Shown: positions 7,271 to 15,481 of the stretch, in pieces | Layout: every line of letters begins with the position of its first letter | Numbering within the stretch: the first letter of the stretch is position 1 | NCBI GenBank assembly: GCA_963843745.1 | Contig: CAWJLP010000007.1 | Location: forward strand, 1 to 64,000 | Origin: Trebonia sp963843745 | GTDB taxonomy: Bacteria; Actinomycetota; Actinomycetes; Streptosporangiales; Streptosporangiaceae | DNA length: 64,000 nt | Direction of reading: 5' to 3' | Notes under the pieces: model-generated | Seen by the model: the letters and a program-made list of their open reading frames with translations, nothing else | Databases searched by the model: none | What the model was told of the DNA's origin: nothing | Translations under genes and position numbers: made by a program

Positions 7271-9529
7271 TTATGGCCATCGCTGAGCATCGCGAGCCGG
7301 CGCCGGAGCGGACTCCACCTCGATCCGGGGCAGCCAGCTAAGCCAGCGGGGCAGGTACCAGCTGCGGCTGCCCAGCACGGTAAGGGCGCTCGGCAGGATG
7401 ACCATGCGGATGACGGTGGCGTCCAGCAGCAGGGCCACCGCCACTCCGAAGCCCATCTGCTGGAACATAACGAGCTGTCCGCGGGCGAATCCGGAGAAGA
7501 CCACCACGATGATCAGCGCGGCTCCGGTAATGATCCTGGCGGTGGAGGCGACGCCGTGGGTCACCGCGTCGCGGGTGGAGCCGGTCTGGTCATACCGTTC
7601 CTTGATCCGGCTCATGATAAAGACCTGGTAGTCCATGGACAGGGCGAACAGGACCGAGAAGAGGAACAGCGGGACCCAGGCGTCTACGTGGTCGACGTGC
7701 TGGAACCCGAATATTCCGGCTCCGATCCCGTGGATGAACACTGCGGTGAGCAAGCCGTAGGCCGCGCCGACCGACAGCAGGTTGAGCAGGACGGAGACGA
7801 GCGCGACGGTCAGCGACCTGAAGGCGATCAGCAGCAGCAGGCAGCTGATTGCCAGGACGAAGAGCAGGACGTAGGGAGTGGGCGTGCTTACGGCGTGAAA
7901 GTAGTCGGCGGTGGCCGCTGTCGTCCCGCCGACCAGGACCTTGGCGCTCGATCCGGCGAAAGCGGCCGGGATCGTCTGCTGGCGCAGTTCGCGGATCGCC
8001 GCTACGTTCTGGTTCGAGTCGGGGTCTCCCTGGATGGGGACCGTCAGCGTCTGAATGCCCCCACCCGGCGAGGCCTGGATCGCGCCGGACCCGAAGCGCG
8101 GGTCGTGGGCGAGGACGGTCTCGAGCTTGGCGAGGTCCGCGTGTGCGGTGGGCGCCTTACTTACCGCGACGATCTCGACGGGGTTGGGGTTCTGGCCGGG
8201 GAAGTAGCGTTCGACGGCCACGTAACCCTGCTTGGAGGGAAGGGAATCTGGCAGGGTCGCCACCCCGCTCTGGCCGATGTGCAGGCCGAGTACCGGGACG
8301 GCCAGCAGGGCCATGAGCCCCGTGGCGAGGGTCAGGCTGATGCCCGGGTGACGGATGACCCGGCCGATGAGCGTACGCCAGATCCTGCCTTCAGCGGCGT
8401 CACCGCGGCCGATGTTCTTGCCCACGATCGGCAGCCGCAGCGCGTTGATCTGGTCTCCCATGACACTGAGCACCGCGGGCAGCAGGGTCAGGGCGGCTAC
8501 CACCGAGACCACGCCGACGATGATGGCGCCGGCCGCCAGGCTGCGCAGGATGTTCGTGGGGACGAAGAACATGCCGAGCAGCGCCACGACGAAGGTGCTG
8601 CCGCTGAAGAGCACGGCACGGCCGGCCGTGGCCCCGGCCTTGCGAACCGCGTCCTCGACGGCGAACCCGTGGCCGCGTTCTTCACGGAACCGGGAGATGA
8701 CGAACAGCGAGTAGTCGATACCAAGGGCCAGGCCCATGCCGGTCATCATTTCGACGACGAAAACCGAGAGGCTGAACTCCTGGGAGATGAGCGACGCGAT
8801 GCCCATGCCGACCGCGATGGACAGCAGCGCCATGAGCACGGGCGTCAATCCGGCCACGACAGCGCCAAAGACTAGGACGAGGATGATCAGGGCGATCGGC
8901 AGTCCGAAGTCGATCTCACCGCGCTGCAGGTCGCTGCCGGCCAGCGTCGAGGTGTCGTTGCCGACCGTGTGCTCACCGGTGATGGCGGTCGAAATCCCGC
9001 CCTGTCCGTTCGCCGCCTGCACCGACCGCACGACCGGCTTGATGTCGGCGTCGGTGGCCGCCCGCAACTCGATCAGCGCCGCGTGTCCGGAAGCGGACAC
9101 GAGCGGGCTTCCCGGGGTCAGGCCGACCCGGACGCGGCTGATACCGGGCATAGTCGCAACGTGCGCGGCGAGCGTGCCGGCCGTCGCGCGGAACGCGGGA
9201 TCGCTGACCGTGGCGGTCGAGGAGTTCAGCACGATCACGTCTGTCGGCTGGTGGGTAACGGCCCCGCCGAGGACCTTGTCATAAAGAGCCTGCGCCTGCG
9301 AGGACTGAGTTGGTCCCACCACGTATGCGTCTGTGGTCAGGCTGTGCAGCATGGTAACGGCGAGGACCAGGGACACCAGGACGGCCGCCCCCCAGGCCCC
9401 GATCACGCGCCACGGCCGGCGGGCGCTGGCCATGGCCAACCGCTCCGTTACCCCCAGCCGTCCCGGCGCCGTTGAGCTGGCAGGGTTCCCTGCTGTCGCG
9501 GAACCAAGGGTTATGCGGACGGAATTCAT
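7271..9529 (-). CDS. MMPL-family (RND) membrane transporter
   Basis: The 752-residue protein has the MmpL layout: one TM (about 40-60), an external domain (about 60-210), five to six TMs, a second external domain, and a final TM block. Diagnostic stretches are GLALGIDYSLFVISRFREE (TM4 with the proton-relay Asp and Tyr) and its counterpart FALSMDYQVFIMSRIKERYDQTG in the second half. Such proteins export lipids or drugs using the proton gradient. AGGAG lies 6 bases before the ATG. It is divergent from a TetR gene, with two GAACACTG-type sites between them, so it is probably repressed by that protein and induced by an exported toxic compound. Confidence 0.93.
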   Translation of the reverse strand: MNSVRITLGSATAGNPASSTAPGRLGVTERLAMASARRPWRVIGAWGAAVLVSLVLAVTMLHSLTTDAYVVGPTQSSQAQALYDKVLGGAVTHQPTDVIVLNSSTATVSDPAFRATAGTLAAHVATMPGISRVRVGLTPGSPLVSASGHAALIELRAATDADIKPVVRSVQAANGQGGISTAITGEHTVGNDTSTLAGSDLQRGEIDFGLPIALIILVLVFGAVVAGLTPVLMALLSIAVGMGIASLISQEFSLSVFVVEMMTGMGLALGIDYSLFVISRFREERGHGFAVEDAVRKAGATAGRAVLFSGSTFVVALLGMFFVPTNILRSLAAGAIIVGVVSVVAALTLLPAVLSVMGDQINALRLPIVGKNIGRGDAAEGRIWRTLIGRVIRHPGISLTLATGLMALLAVPVLGLHIGQSGVATLPDSLPSKQGYVAVERYFPGQNPNPVEIVAVSKAPTAHADLAKLETVLAHDPRFGSGAIQASPGGGIQTLTVPIQGDPDSNQNVAAIRELRQQTIPAAFAGSSAKVLVGGTTAATADYFHAVSTPTPYVLLFVLAISCLLLLIAFRSLTVALVSVLLNLLSVGAAYGLLTAVFIHGIGAGIFGFQHVDHVDAWVPLFLFSVLFALSMDYQVFIMSRIKERYDQTGSTRDAVTHGVASTARIITGAALIIVVVFSGFARGQLVMFQQMGFGVAVALLLDATVIRMVILPSALTVLGSRSWYLPRWLSWLPRIEVESAPAPARDAQRWP

Positions 9530-9549
9530 GATCGCTCCTGAGCTTCTGT

Positions 9550-9560
9550 GAACACTGTTC
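9550..9560. promoter_or_regulatory. palindrome GAACACTGTTC, TetR operator candidate 1
   Basis: This is a perfect 5-1-5 palindrome placed 20 bases upstream of the MmpL start. A second near-copy lies 53 bases away on the TetR side. Confidence 0.5.
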
Positions 9561-9602
9561 TGTATTCAGGATCAGCGTAACTATCTCGAGACTGGTGGTC
9601 AA

Positions 9603-9613
9603 GAACACTGCTC
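9603..9613. promoter_or_regulatory. GAACACTGCTC, TetR operator candidate 2
   Basis: It matches operator candidate 1 at 10 of 11 positions. It lies 45 bases before the TetR ATG, suiting autoregulation. Confidence 0.45.
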
Positions 9614-9657
9614 ACGTTTTGTTCTCACTGTTCGCAGTCCTCTGGCAGGATGGAGTC

Positions 9658-10410
9658 ATGCCACCCACTGCCCCGGTCTCGAACGCACGGCAACGCGTTC
9701 ACGCAGCCGTGCGGGCCGAAATCGTCGCCGTGGCCCGGGCGCAACTCGCGGCCAGCGGCGCGGCCGGGCTGTCCCTGCGAGCCGTCGCCCGCCAACTCGG
9801 CATGGCGCCATCGGCGATGTACCGCTACTTCCGGTCGCGCGACGAGATCCTCACCGCCCTGATCGTCGAGGGCTACGACGCCATGGGCGAGGTGGCCGAG
9901 GCAGCGGCCACCTCAGCGGAGCCGCCCGCGGAACGTGTCCGATCGGTATGCCGGTCGCTGCGCGAATGGGCTCTCGAACACCCCCACGAATACGCCTTGC
10001 TCTACGGTTCCCCCGTCCCCGGTTACCGCGCCCCCGAACTGACGGTGGCGGCGGCCAGCCGGGTGACCATAGTGCTCGGCGGCATCGTCCGGGACGCCTG
10101 CCAGGCGGGCGCCATCGCAGAGTCGAGGGTCCCGCGCGTGTCGGCGGCCATGGCTGCGCAGGCGCAGCCCGCCGGGCAAGCCATGATGCCGGGAGTCCCG
10201 CTGCGGGTCGCCTCGCGCGCCCTGGTGATGTGGTCCTTGCTGTTCGGCCAGATCAATTTCGAGGTGTTCGGACGTCTTGAAGGAGTAGTGGCGGACGGCG
10301 GAGTGCTCTTCGACTTCACCGTCGACACGATGCTGGACATGCTGGGCTTCTCCGTGGCGGGCGCGGAGCCGCCGCCGGAGACGAACGAAGACGCCCCCGC
10401 TCCGGCCTGA
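9658..10410 (+). CDS. TetR/AcrR-family transcriptional regulator
   Basis: The 250-residue protein has an N-terminal TetR HTH (about residues 12-60: ARAQLAASGAAGLSLRAVAR, then QLGMAPSAMYRYFRSRDEIL). The C-terminal part, with LREWALEHPHEYALLYGSPVPGYRAP and MWSLLFGQINFEVFGRLEG, is the WHG-type ligand-binding domain. ATG 9658 is the natural start; the frame opens at 9595 but that stretch carries operator-like sequence. It is divergent from the MmpL exporter and very likely represses it. A proline/alanine-rich tail follows residue 235. Confidence 0.92.
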   Translation: MPPTAPVSNARQRVHAAVRAEIVAVARAQLAASGAAGLSLRAVARQLGMAPSAMYRYFRSRDEILTALIVEGYDAMGEVAEAAATSAEPPAERVRSVCRSLREWALEHPHEYALLYGSPVPGYRAPELTVAAASRVTIVLGGIVRDACQAGAIAESRVPRVSAAMAAQAQPAGQAMMPGVPLRVASRALVMWSLLFGQINFEVFGRLEGVVADGGVLFDFTVDTMLDMLGFSVAGAEPPPETNEDAPAPA

Positions 10411-10461
10411 CCGGGACCGGCGGGGCGGAAGGGCCGAAGCGACAATTGATCGGCCACGGTC

Positions 10462-10484
10462 GAGATACATTCCCGGAATGTCTC
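10462..10484. other. inverted repeat between convergent genes
   Basis: GAGATACATTCC and GGAATGTCTC form an imperfect hairpin in the gap between the convergent TetR and sigJ genes. No T-tract follows, so factor-independent termination is not shown; it may still act as a U-less terminator of the kind seen in streptomycetes. Confidence 0.3.
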
Positions 10485-10572
10485 CGCCCCTCTCGGATTC
10501 GGCGGACGTCCGGGAGTCATCCAGAGCCCGTTCCGAATCACTCAGAAGCTCAGCCCCAGGATCGGGACACTC

Positions 10573-11487
10573 CTAGTCGCCGAGGACGGAAAAGTCGAAC
10601 TGGCGGAGGCGCTCCGGGTCGACGATCGAGTTGATTTCCACGATCTTGCCGCCCGAGACGGTGAAGCTCATGACCGAGACCGGCTGCCCGCCCAGTGTGA
10701 TGACCACGCCCGCGGCCCCGTTCACCAGCACCGGGTGCTTCGGCGCGGCGATCGACGCGATCGCGAGCGTCTGGCGCGCGACGGTTGCCGCACCGTGCAG
10801 CACCCCGGACGGGATCAGGGCCCCCGCCCCTGCGTCGATCCGGGACACCACGTCCGGGTCGAGGACCGCGACGAGCGCGTTGAAGTCTCCGCCGTGCGCC
10901 GCGGCGAAGAACGCGTCGACTACCTCCCGCTGGCGGGCGACATCGCGGTCGGGGGAGTGGACGTCGGCGCCCCGCACCCGCCGGCGCGCCCGGCTGGCGA
11001 GCTGCCGCGCCGCGGCCGGGGACCGCCCCACCATCGGTGCGATCTCCTCGAACGGCAGCCCGAACGTGTCGTGCAACACGAACGCCAGCCGCTCGGCGGG
11101 GGTCAGCGTTTCCAGCACCACCTGCAGCGCGAGCCCCACCGAGTCGGCCAGCAGCGCCTGATCCTCGGGGTTCGACGAGTTCGACGGGTTCGACGGGTCT
11201 GGCCCGTCCGCGCGGGTGATGACCGGATCGGGCACGTGCGTGTCCAGGGGCTCCTCCCGCCGCGCGTTACGGGAGCGCAGCGCGTTCAGGCACACCCGCG
11301 CGACGATCGTGGTCAGCCAGGCGCTGAGGTTATCGACCTCACTCGCGTCTGCCCGCGCGACGCGCAGCCAGGCTTCCTGCACGGCGTCGTCGGCCTCCGC
11401 GAGCGAGCCCAGCATCCGGTAGGCGACCGCGCGCAGGCGGCCCCGGTTCTGCTCGAAGCCCTCGGTCAGCCAGTCAGGCGAAGCCAT
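10573..11487 (-). CDS. sigJ: ECF41-type RNA polymerase sigma factor (SigJ-like) with SnoaL-type C-terminal domain
   Basis: The 304-residue protein combines sigma region 2 (about 5-75: YRMLGSLAEADDAVQEAWLR), region 4 (about 120-180: LTPAERLAFVLHDTFGLPFEEIAPMVGRSPAAARQLASRARRRVR) and a C-terminal NTF2/SnoaL-like domain (about 195-300), the ECF41 architecture. That domain modulates sigma activity in place of a separate anti-sigma factor. The family's NPDKL-like end motif appears as VDPERLRQFDF. The linker between regions 2 and 4 contains a 9-bp coding repeat (PSNPSNSSN). AGGGAG precedes the ATG. An ECF41-type promoter lies immediately upstream. It is divergent from the YceI-SnoaL pair. Confidence 0.92.
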   Translation of the reverse strand: MASPDWLTEGFEQNRGRLRAVAYRMLGSLAEADDAVQEAWLRVARADASEVDNLSAWLTTIVARVCLNALRSRNARREEPLDTHVPDPVITRADGPDPSNPSNSSNPEDQALLADSVGLALQVVLETLTPAERLAFVLHDTFGLPFEEIAPMVGRSPAAARQLASRARRRVRGADVHSPDRDVARQREVVDAFFAAAHGGDFNALVAVLDPDVVSRIDAGAGALIPSGVLHGAATVARQTLAIASIAAPKHPVLVNGAAGVVITLGGQPVSVMSFTVSGGKIVEINSIVDPERLRQFDFSVLGD

Positions 11488-11523
11488 CGGTCACACTCCC
11501 TGGTCGCGGCGTGTCGCATAGGT

Positions 11524-11550
11524 GACACCTCGAATCCAAGCGATGTGACA
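11524..11550 (-). promoter_or_regulatory. ECF41-type promoter driving sigJ
   Basis: On the minus strand TGTCACA is followed by exactly 16 bases and TGTC. The published ECF41 consensus is TGTCACA-N16-CGTC. It points toward sigJ and ends 37 bases from its ATG, so direct autoregulation is expected. Confidence 0.65.
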
Positions 11551-11561
11551 AGGAAGTCATC

Positions 11562-12107
11562 ATGAACGGACCGTCAATGACCGCACCGGCACTACTAGAT
11601 CTGATGAAGGGCGGGACCCTGACCGGTGAATGGGTCCTGGATCCGCGCAACTCCAGCGTCCGGCTGAAGAGCAAGTCCATGGGCCTGATTCCGGTGCGCG
11701 GTGTCTTCCGCGAGGTCAACGGCAGCGGCACCGTCTCTCCCGACGGCAAAGCCACCGGGACCCTCCTGGTGGCCGCCGCGTCCATCGACACCCAGAACAC
11801 CAAGCGCGACACCCACCTGCGTTCGGCCGACTTCTTCGACAGTGACAACCATCCGGACATCAGCTTCACCGCCGACGATATCCGGCCGTCCGGGCAGGGC
11901 GTTGCCGTGACCGGCGAGCTGACCGTCCGCGGCCGTACCCGGCCGCTGTCCTTCGACGCCACGGCGTCCGTCCCGGGCGACGGCGAGGTCTGGCTCGACG
12001 CCGAGGTCCGCGTCAACCGCGCCGACTTCGGCATCACCTGGAACATGCTGGGCATGGTCTCGCAAACCAGCACCCTCACCGTCCACGCCGTGTTCGCCCG
12101 GGGGTGA
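11562..12107 (+). CDS. YceI-family lipid/isoprenoid-binding-like protein
   Basis: This 181-residue protein carries the YceI beta-barrel over residues about 22-180: LTGEWVLDPRNSSVRLKSKS, VNGSGTVSPDGKATGTLLVAA, IDTQNTKRDTHLRSADFFDSDNHPDISFTADDI, then GELTVRGRTRPLSFDATAS. YceI proteins bind polyprenoid or lipid-like ligands. Unlike the periplasmic E. coli protein it has no signal peptide, as is usual for actinobacterial members, so it should be cytoplasmic. It is separated by 4 bases from the SnoaL gene, forming an operon. Its divergence from sigJ suggests membership in the same stress response. Confidence 0.92.
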   Translation: MNGPSMTAPALLDLMKGGTLTGEWVLDPRNSSVRLKSKSMGLIPVRGVFREVNGSGTVSPDGKATGTLLVAAASIDTQNTKRDTHLRSADFFDSDNHPDISFTADDIRPSGQGVAVTGELTVRGRTRPLSFDATASVPGDGEVWLDAEVRVNRADFGITWNMLGMVSQTSTLTVHAVFARG

Positions 12108-12111
12108 CCCA

Positions 12112-12609
12112 ATGAGCAGCGACTTTCAGGCCATCGCCGATCGCGTCGAGATCGAGGCGCTGCGCGGCGAATTCACCGACTCGGTGATGATGCGCGACTA
12201 CGACCGCGTTGCGTCACTGTTCACGCCCGACGGCGCGCTGCGAATGCCGAACGTCCCCGTCGAACTCACCGGCCAGGAACAGATCCGCGCGTGGGGCGAG
12301 CGGGTGCCGAAGTTCGTGGAGTTCCTCGTGCAGAACACCCACCCGGGCATCATCCAGCTCGACGGCGACGGCGACGGCGACGCCGCGACCGGCCGCGCGT
12401 ACATGTCAGAGGTCATCCGCCTGCTCGACGGCACCTCGGAGCTGAACTACGCCATCTACCACGACCGCTACCAGCGCACCGCGGACGGCTGGAAGTTCAC
12501 CGAGCGCGTCTACGAGGTCCGCTACCACGACACCAGCCCGCTGGCCGGCTCGGCGCCGACTCCTAACCGCGGGGGCGCTCACGATGGCGGGGCGACCGTC
12601 GCGTCCTGA
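12112..12609 (+). CDS. SnoaL-like / NTF2-fold protein
   Basis: The 165-residue protein reads as a SnoaL-like polyketide-cyclase fold (DRVEIEALRGEFTDSVMMRDYDRVASLFTPDGALRMP, then AYMSEVIRLLDGTSELNYAIYHDRYQRTADGWKFTERVYEVRY). Such small alpha+beta barrels act as isomerases, dehydratases or binding proteins; the reaction is not predictable. It starts 4 bases after the YceI stop. A GACGGCGACGGCGACGGCGA repeat encodes DGDGDGD near residue 85. Its 3' end overlaps the convergent solute-binding-protein gene by 31 bases. Confidence 0.85.
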   Translation: MSSDFQAIADRVEIEALRGEFTDSVMMRDYDRVASLFTPDGALRMPNVPVELTGQEQIRAWGERVPKFVEFLVQNTHPGIIQLDGDGDGDAATGRAYMSEVIRLLDGTSELNYAIYHDRYQRTADGWKFTERVYEVRYHDTSPLAGSAPTPNRGGAHDGGATVAS

Positions 12610-13292
12610 CCCGAGCGGGCCAGTGCGTCGGCGACGAACCCGCTGGCCTTAGCCGTCTCGACGAACTCCCGCAGGAACGCGATGGCCGCGTCCGTCCGGT
12701 TCTTCGTGGTGGCGACCGCCTGGCGGATCTCCATGAAGCGCGGCTCGACCAGCCGCAGCCCCGGCTGGCTGGCAACGCGCCGGGATAGCGGCTGGCGGAT
12801 TCCCGCAACCGCCTCCAGTCCCTGCTCGCGGAAGACATCGAACCCGTCGGCCCCGCGCACCACCTGGGCATGCGTCAAGGTGCGGCTGAGGAACAGGTCG
12901 TACGCCGACCCCTCATTCACGCCCACGCGGACGCCCGGGCGATCCACCTCGGCGGCGGTCGTGATCGGTGATCCACCGGGAACCGCGTAGACGCCTTCGA
13001 TGATGACGTAGGGAGCGGTGAAGGACACCTCGGCTTCCCTGGCCGGCTCGATGGCGAGGAACGCGACGTCCGCGGCGCCCGCAATCAGCGCCGCGAGCGA
13101 CTTGCGCGCCGCGTCGAAGCAGGTGAAGGAGACCGGCACGCCGAGCCGGGCGGCGATCTCACGGGCCAGGTCGACCGTCACCCCCGTCGGCTCATCGCTC
13201 GTGCCCTGGGCCAGGACCGGGTTGCCGAGGTTGATAGACGCCCGCAGCACGCCGGTCGGGGCCAGGTCCGCGACAACGGCCGGATCGGTCAC
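12579..13292 (-). CDS. family 3 solute-binding-like protein lacking a signal peptide
   Basis: The 237-residue protein follows the amino-acid-binding (SBP_bac_3) fold: GVLRASINLGNPVLAQ, GVTVDLAREIAARLGVPVSF, ADVAFLAIEPAREAEVSFTAPYVIIEGVYAVP, and VGVNEGSAYDLFLSR. Normally such proteins are exported lipoproteins feeding an ABC importer. This one starts directly with the mature domain (GTG 13292 with AAGGAG 8 bases upstream) and no transporter is nearby, so it may be a cytoplasmic ligand-binding protein. The first ~32 codons plus 50 bases upstream recur at 15192-15333, beyond an inserted cassette. Confidence 0.85.
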   Translation of the reverse strand: MTDPAVVADLAPTGVLRASINLGNPVLAQGTSDEPTGVTVDLAREIAARLGVPVSFTCFDAARKSLAALIAGAADVAFLAIEPAREAEVSFTAPYVIIEGVYAVPGGSPITTAAEVDRPGVRVGVNEGSAYDLFLSRTLTHAQVVRGADGFDVFREQGLEAVAGIRQPLSRRVASQPGLRLVEPRFMEIRQAVATTKNRTDAAIAFLREFVETAKASGFVADALARSGQDATVAPPS

Positions 13293-13342
13293 TAGATGCT
13301 CCTTCGGTGACGAGGCAACACAGACGCAAGATCTGAAGCCAG
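13201..13342. repeat. 142-bp direct repeat, copy 1
   Basis: It covers the first ~30 codons, ribosome binding site and leader of the solute-binding-like gene. Copy 2 (15192-15333) differs at only about three positions. The two copies bracket the hydrolase-cupin segment. Confidence 0.9.
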
Positions 13343-13412
13343 TGGCATGGCCTGGCGGGGATGCCGATGGGTCGTAGCTGAGTCCGCTGTATGCCCTGTA
13401 TCGCGGTTGTTG

Positions 13413-14152
13413 TTAGTGGGTGATGCGGTCGATCGCCTGGCGGATCACGTCGGTGACGGCTTGCGGCTGGGAAATCATGATCACGTGGGATCCCTCGACC
13501 TCGGTGATTGCCGCTCGGCGCGCTGGGCCATGGAACGGACGACGTTGCTGCCTGCGGCCTTGTCGCCGGTGGCGACGACGGCCCATGATGGCAGGTTCTT
13601 CCAGCGCGGCGCCCCGTTGGGTTCGGCGAACGCGGCGGCAGCGACGGGGCGCTGGGTGGCGGCCATGACGGCGGCTTGTTTCTCGGTCAGGTCGGCCGCG
13701 AACGCGTCGTGGAACTTGGCCGGGTTGATGGCGAATTCCACTGCGGTCTCGGTGCCCTGCCCGGTCGGATACTGCAGCTCGAGCAGGGCGCTATTCGGAC
13801 GCTGTCCTTGGAATCGCCTTCGATGGCGCGCAGGGTCTCGCCCTCATCAGGGGCGAAGGCGGCGACATAGACCAGGCCGACGACGTTTCCGGCGTGGGGT
13901 GCAGCGTTTGTGATGGTCGCACCGCCGTAGGAGTGACCGACGGCGAGCACCCGTCCGGGAATCTGCCGGATCACGCTGGCGACGTAGGCGGCGTCGGCGG
14001 TGATGCCCCGCAGCGGATTGGAGACGGCCTGCACCGCGACCCCGGCGGCTTGCAGCTGTTCACACGTAGTTCCAGCTTGAGCTGTCGGCGAACGCGCCGT
14101 GGACGAGAGCGACAGTGAGGCCGGAGCTGGCAGCGTCAGTAGCATCGGTCAT
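13413..14152 (-). pseudogene. decayed alpha/beta hydrolase gene (paralogue of 21602-22345)
   Basis: It is nearly identical to the intact hydrolase gene but contains at least three frame-disrupting deletions: one base near 13515, one near 13796 and two near 14062, judged by alignment to the other copy. The nucleophile motif GHSYGG remains readable in one segment (AVGHSYGGATITNAAPHAGN). No single frame gives a full enzyme, so it is inactive. Confidence 0.85.
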
Positions 14153-14657
14153 GAGGTTCCTCCTGGGTCGCGATGACGGTTGGCTGGGCTGTGCACTGCG
14201 GGTTCGGGGTCGGAACTGGTTGTTTCAGCACGTGGATGAGCGGCCAGCGCGGAAGCCGGGGCGGGCAGGGCGGTTCACCGGTCGGGCGGCACCTCAGTGA
14301 ACGAGGACAGTGGCTGCAGGTCTCGACGATGTAGGTGGACAGCATGTGCCCGGTGCCGGGACCGATGTCACGGGCGTTGTGGGGTGTGCGAGGCGGGATG
14401 AGGAAACCGTCGCCGGCCTGCAGGGTGAGAGTGGGCTGCCCATGGATGGCCATCTCGACTGTCCCGGCGATGATGTACCCGACTTCCTCGCCGGGATGGG
14501 TGTGCCAGCCCGATTCCACGCCGACTGGAATTTCGGTGAGTACCTGTACGATCTCCCGCCCGGGAATCGAAGATGGCCGATGCTGTAGCTCAGTGCGTTT
14601 CAGCGCGCTGGCAAGCGCGTCGTGCGGTGGCTGCGGGCTGGGAGCCGGATGCGTCAC
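14136..14657 (-). CDS. cupin-domain protein with frameshifted C-terminus (paralogue of 22472-22855)
   Basis: GTG 14657 is preceded by a perfect AAGGAGG. The first ~112 residues match the intact paralogue almost exactly and keep the metal motif WHTHPGEEVGYIIAGTVEM and PHNARDIGPGTGHMLSTYIVET. A one-base deletion near 14315 then shifts the frame, replacing the last 14 residues by about 60 unrelated ones (CSHCPRSLRCRPTGE onward). The cupin barrel itself is complete, so the product could fold, but the neighbouring hydrolase is dead and the copy is probably decaying. Confidence 0.6.
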   Translation of the reverse strand: MTHPAPSPQPPHDALASALKRTELQHRPSSIPGREIVQVLTEIPVGVESGWHTHPGEEVGYIIAGTVEMAIHGQPTLTLQAGDGFLIPPRTPHNARDIGPGTGHMLSTYIVETCSHCPRSLRCRPTGEPPCPPRLPRWPLIHVLKQPVPTPNPQCTAQPTVIATQEEPHDRCY

Positions 14658-14928
14658 GAGGACCTCCTTGAGCCAAAGGGGGTCGTGGCGGCCAGGGTGA
14701 GAGGGTAGCCAGCTCTAGAACGACGTCGACCCAATACGCCCGGGTGCTCCTGATTTCCAACAATAACAGTCGCTAAAACCGCAGCCCTCTCCTGATGCCC
14801 GGAACATCCGGCGGAACGGTACAGGCCGACAGCACCGGCTGTTGTCACTGCGCATTGGAAAGCATCATTAGGTTCCGGAAGACTTCGACCAGCTCAGCCA
14901 GACTCCTCGGCAAGCTCTAGACCTGTCG

Positions 14929-15008
14929 CGTGAACCGCCGAGAGGACTTTGGGTGATAACGGGGCGACGGTAGCCTTCACACCACGCCACCCCCGGAGAC
15001 CGGCCTAT
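14929..15008 (+). repeat. 80-bp ECF-promoter repeat, copy A
   Basis: It is one of three near-identical copies (others 21473-21552 and 23008-23087). It contains GTGAACC, about 16 bases, then GTGATAAC, resembling an ECF -35/-10 pair. Here it leads only into a truncated sigma-factor start. Confidence 0.85.
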
Positions 15009-15051
15009 GCCACCTCCCGATCCCGAAGACGACGCCGCAATGTTTGACTGA
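15007..15051 (+). pseudogene. truncated start of ECF sigma factor gene
   Basis: ATG CCA CCT CCC at 15007 reads MPPPDPEDDAAMFD then stop. It corresponds to the first residues of the intact sigma factor at 23086 (MPPPDPDPDDDAALIER). The rest of the gene is absent. Confidence 0.75.
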
Positions 15052-15067
15052 ACTGTTGCTCCGGCGC

Positions 15068-15283
15068 TCATGAAGGACCACATCGGCATGTCGGCAAGCC
15101 GTCAAGTACCAAGCATGGGCAGTACATGGGCACTGGTGCAGAATCTGGGATACCGCTCGCAGCCGCACTTGGATCGACAGGTGTCAGACTGGTGCCCTGG
15201 GCCAGGACCGGGTTGCCGAGGTTGATCGACGCCCGCAGCACGCCGGTCGGGGCCAGGTCCGCGACAACGGCCGGATCGGTCAC
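15068..15283 (-). pseudogene. truncated solute-binding-like gene start
   Basis: The GTG start, AAGGAG and first 32 codons (TDPAVVADLAPTGVLRASIN and on to AQGTS) duplicate 13201-13342. After that the frame continues for ~39 unrelated codons and stops at 15068. Only a fragment of the first lobe of the binding fold would be made. Confidence 0.8.
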
Positions 15284-15333
15284 TAGATGCTCCTTCGGTG
15301 ACGAGGCAACACAGACGCAAGATCTAGAGCCAG
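15192..15333. repeat. 142-bp direct repeat, copy 2
   Basis: It is nearly identical to 13201-13342. The two copies flank the ~1.85 kb inserted region with the decayed cassette. Confidence 0.9.
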
Positions 15334-15481
15334 AAGACGCTAGCAAGAGTTGCTCCAACCTGATCCTGCCGGACGGCTCTGAGCAGCGCTTGCCTGGTGG
15401 CAATTGATTGCGCTTTGTGAAGTCGATGTAACTGTAAGTACATTGATGCCTTTCCTCGCCGTTCGCGTTGGAAGGCTTGCT

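Larger units (their letters stand above)
13363..15036. repeat. segmental duplication, decayed copy of the region at 21552-23123
   Basis: From gccgatgggtcgtag to gacgacgccgc the sequence follows 21552-23123 closely, covering hydrolase, cupin, the 80-bp ECF promoter and the first codons of the ECF sigma gene. This copy has several 1-2 base deletions. It has about 125 bases near 14780-14910 that the other copy lacks. Confidence 0.9.

Noticed and set aside
7217..8875. 552-codon plus-strand frame
   Set aside because: It is antisense to the MmpL gene, and its composition (Gly, Asp, Gln, His) is that of shadow frames.
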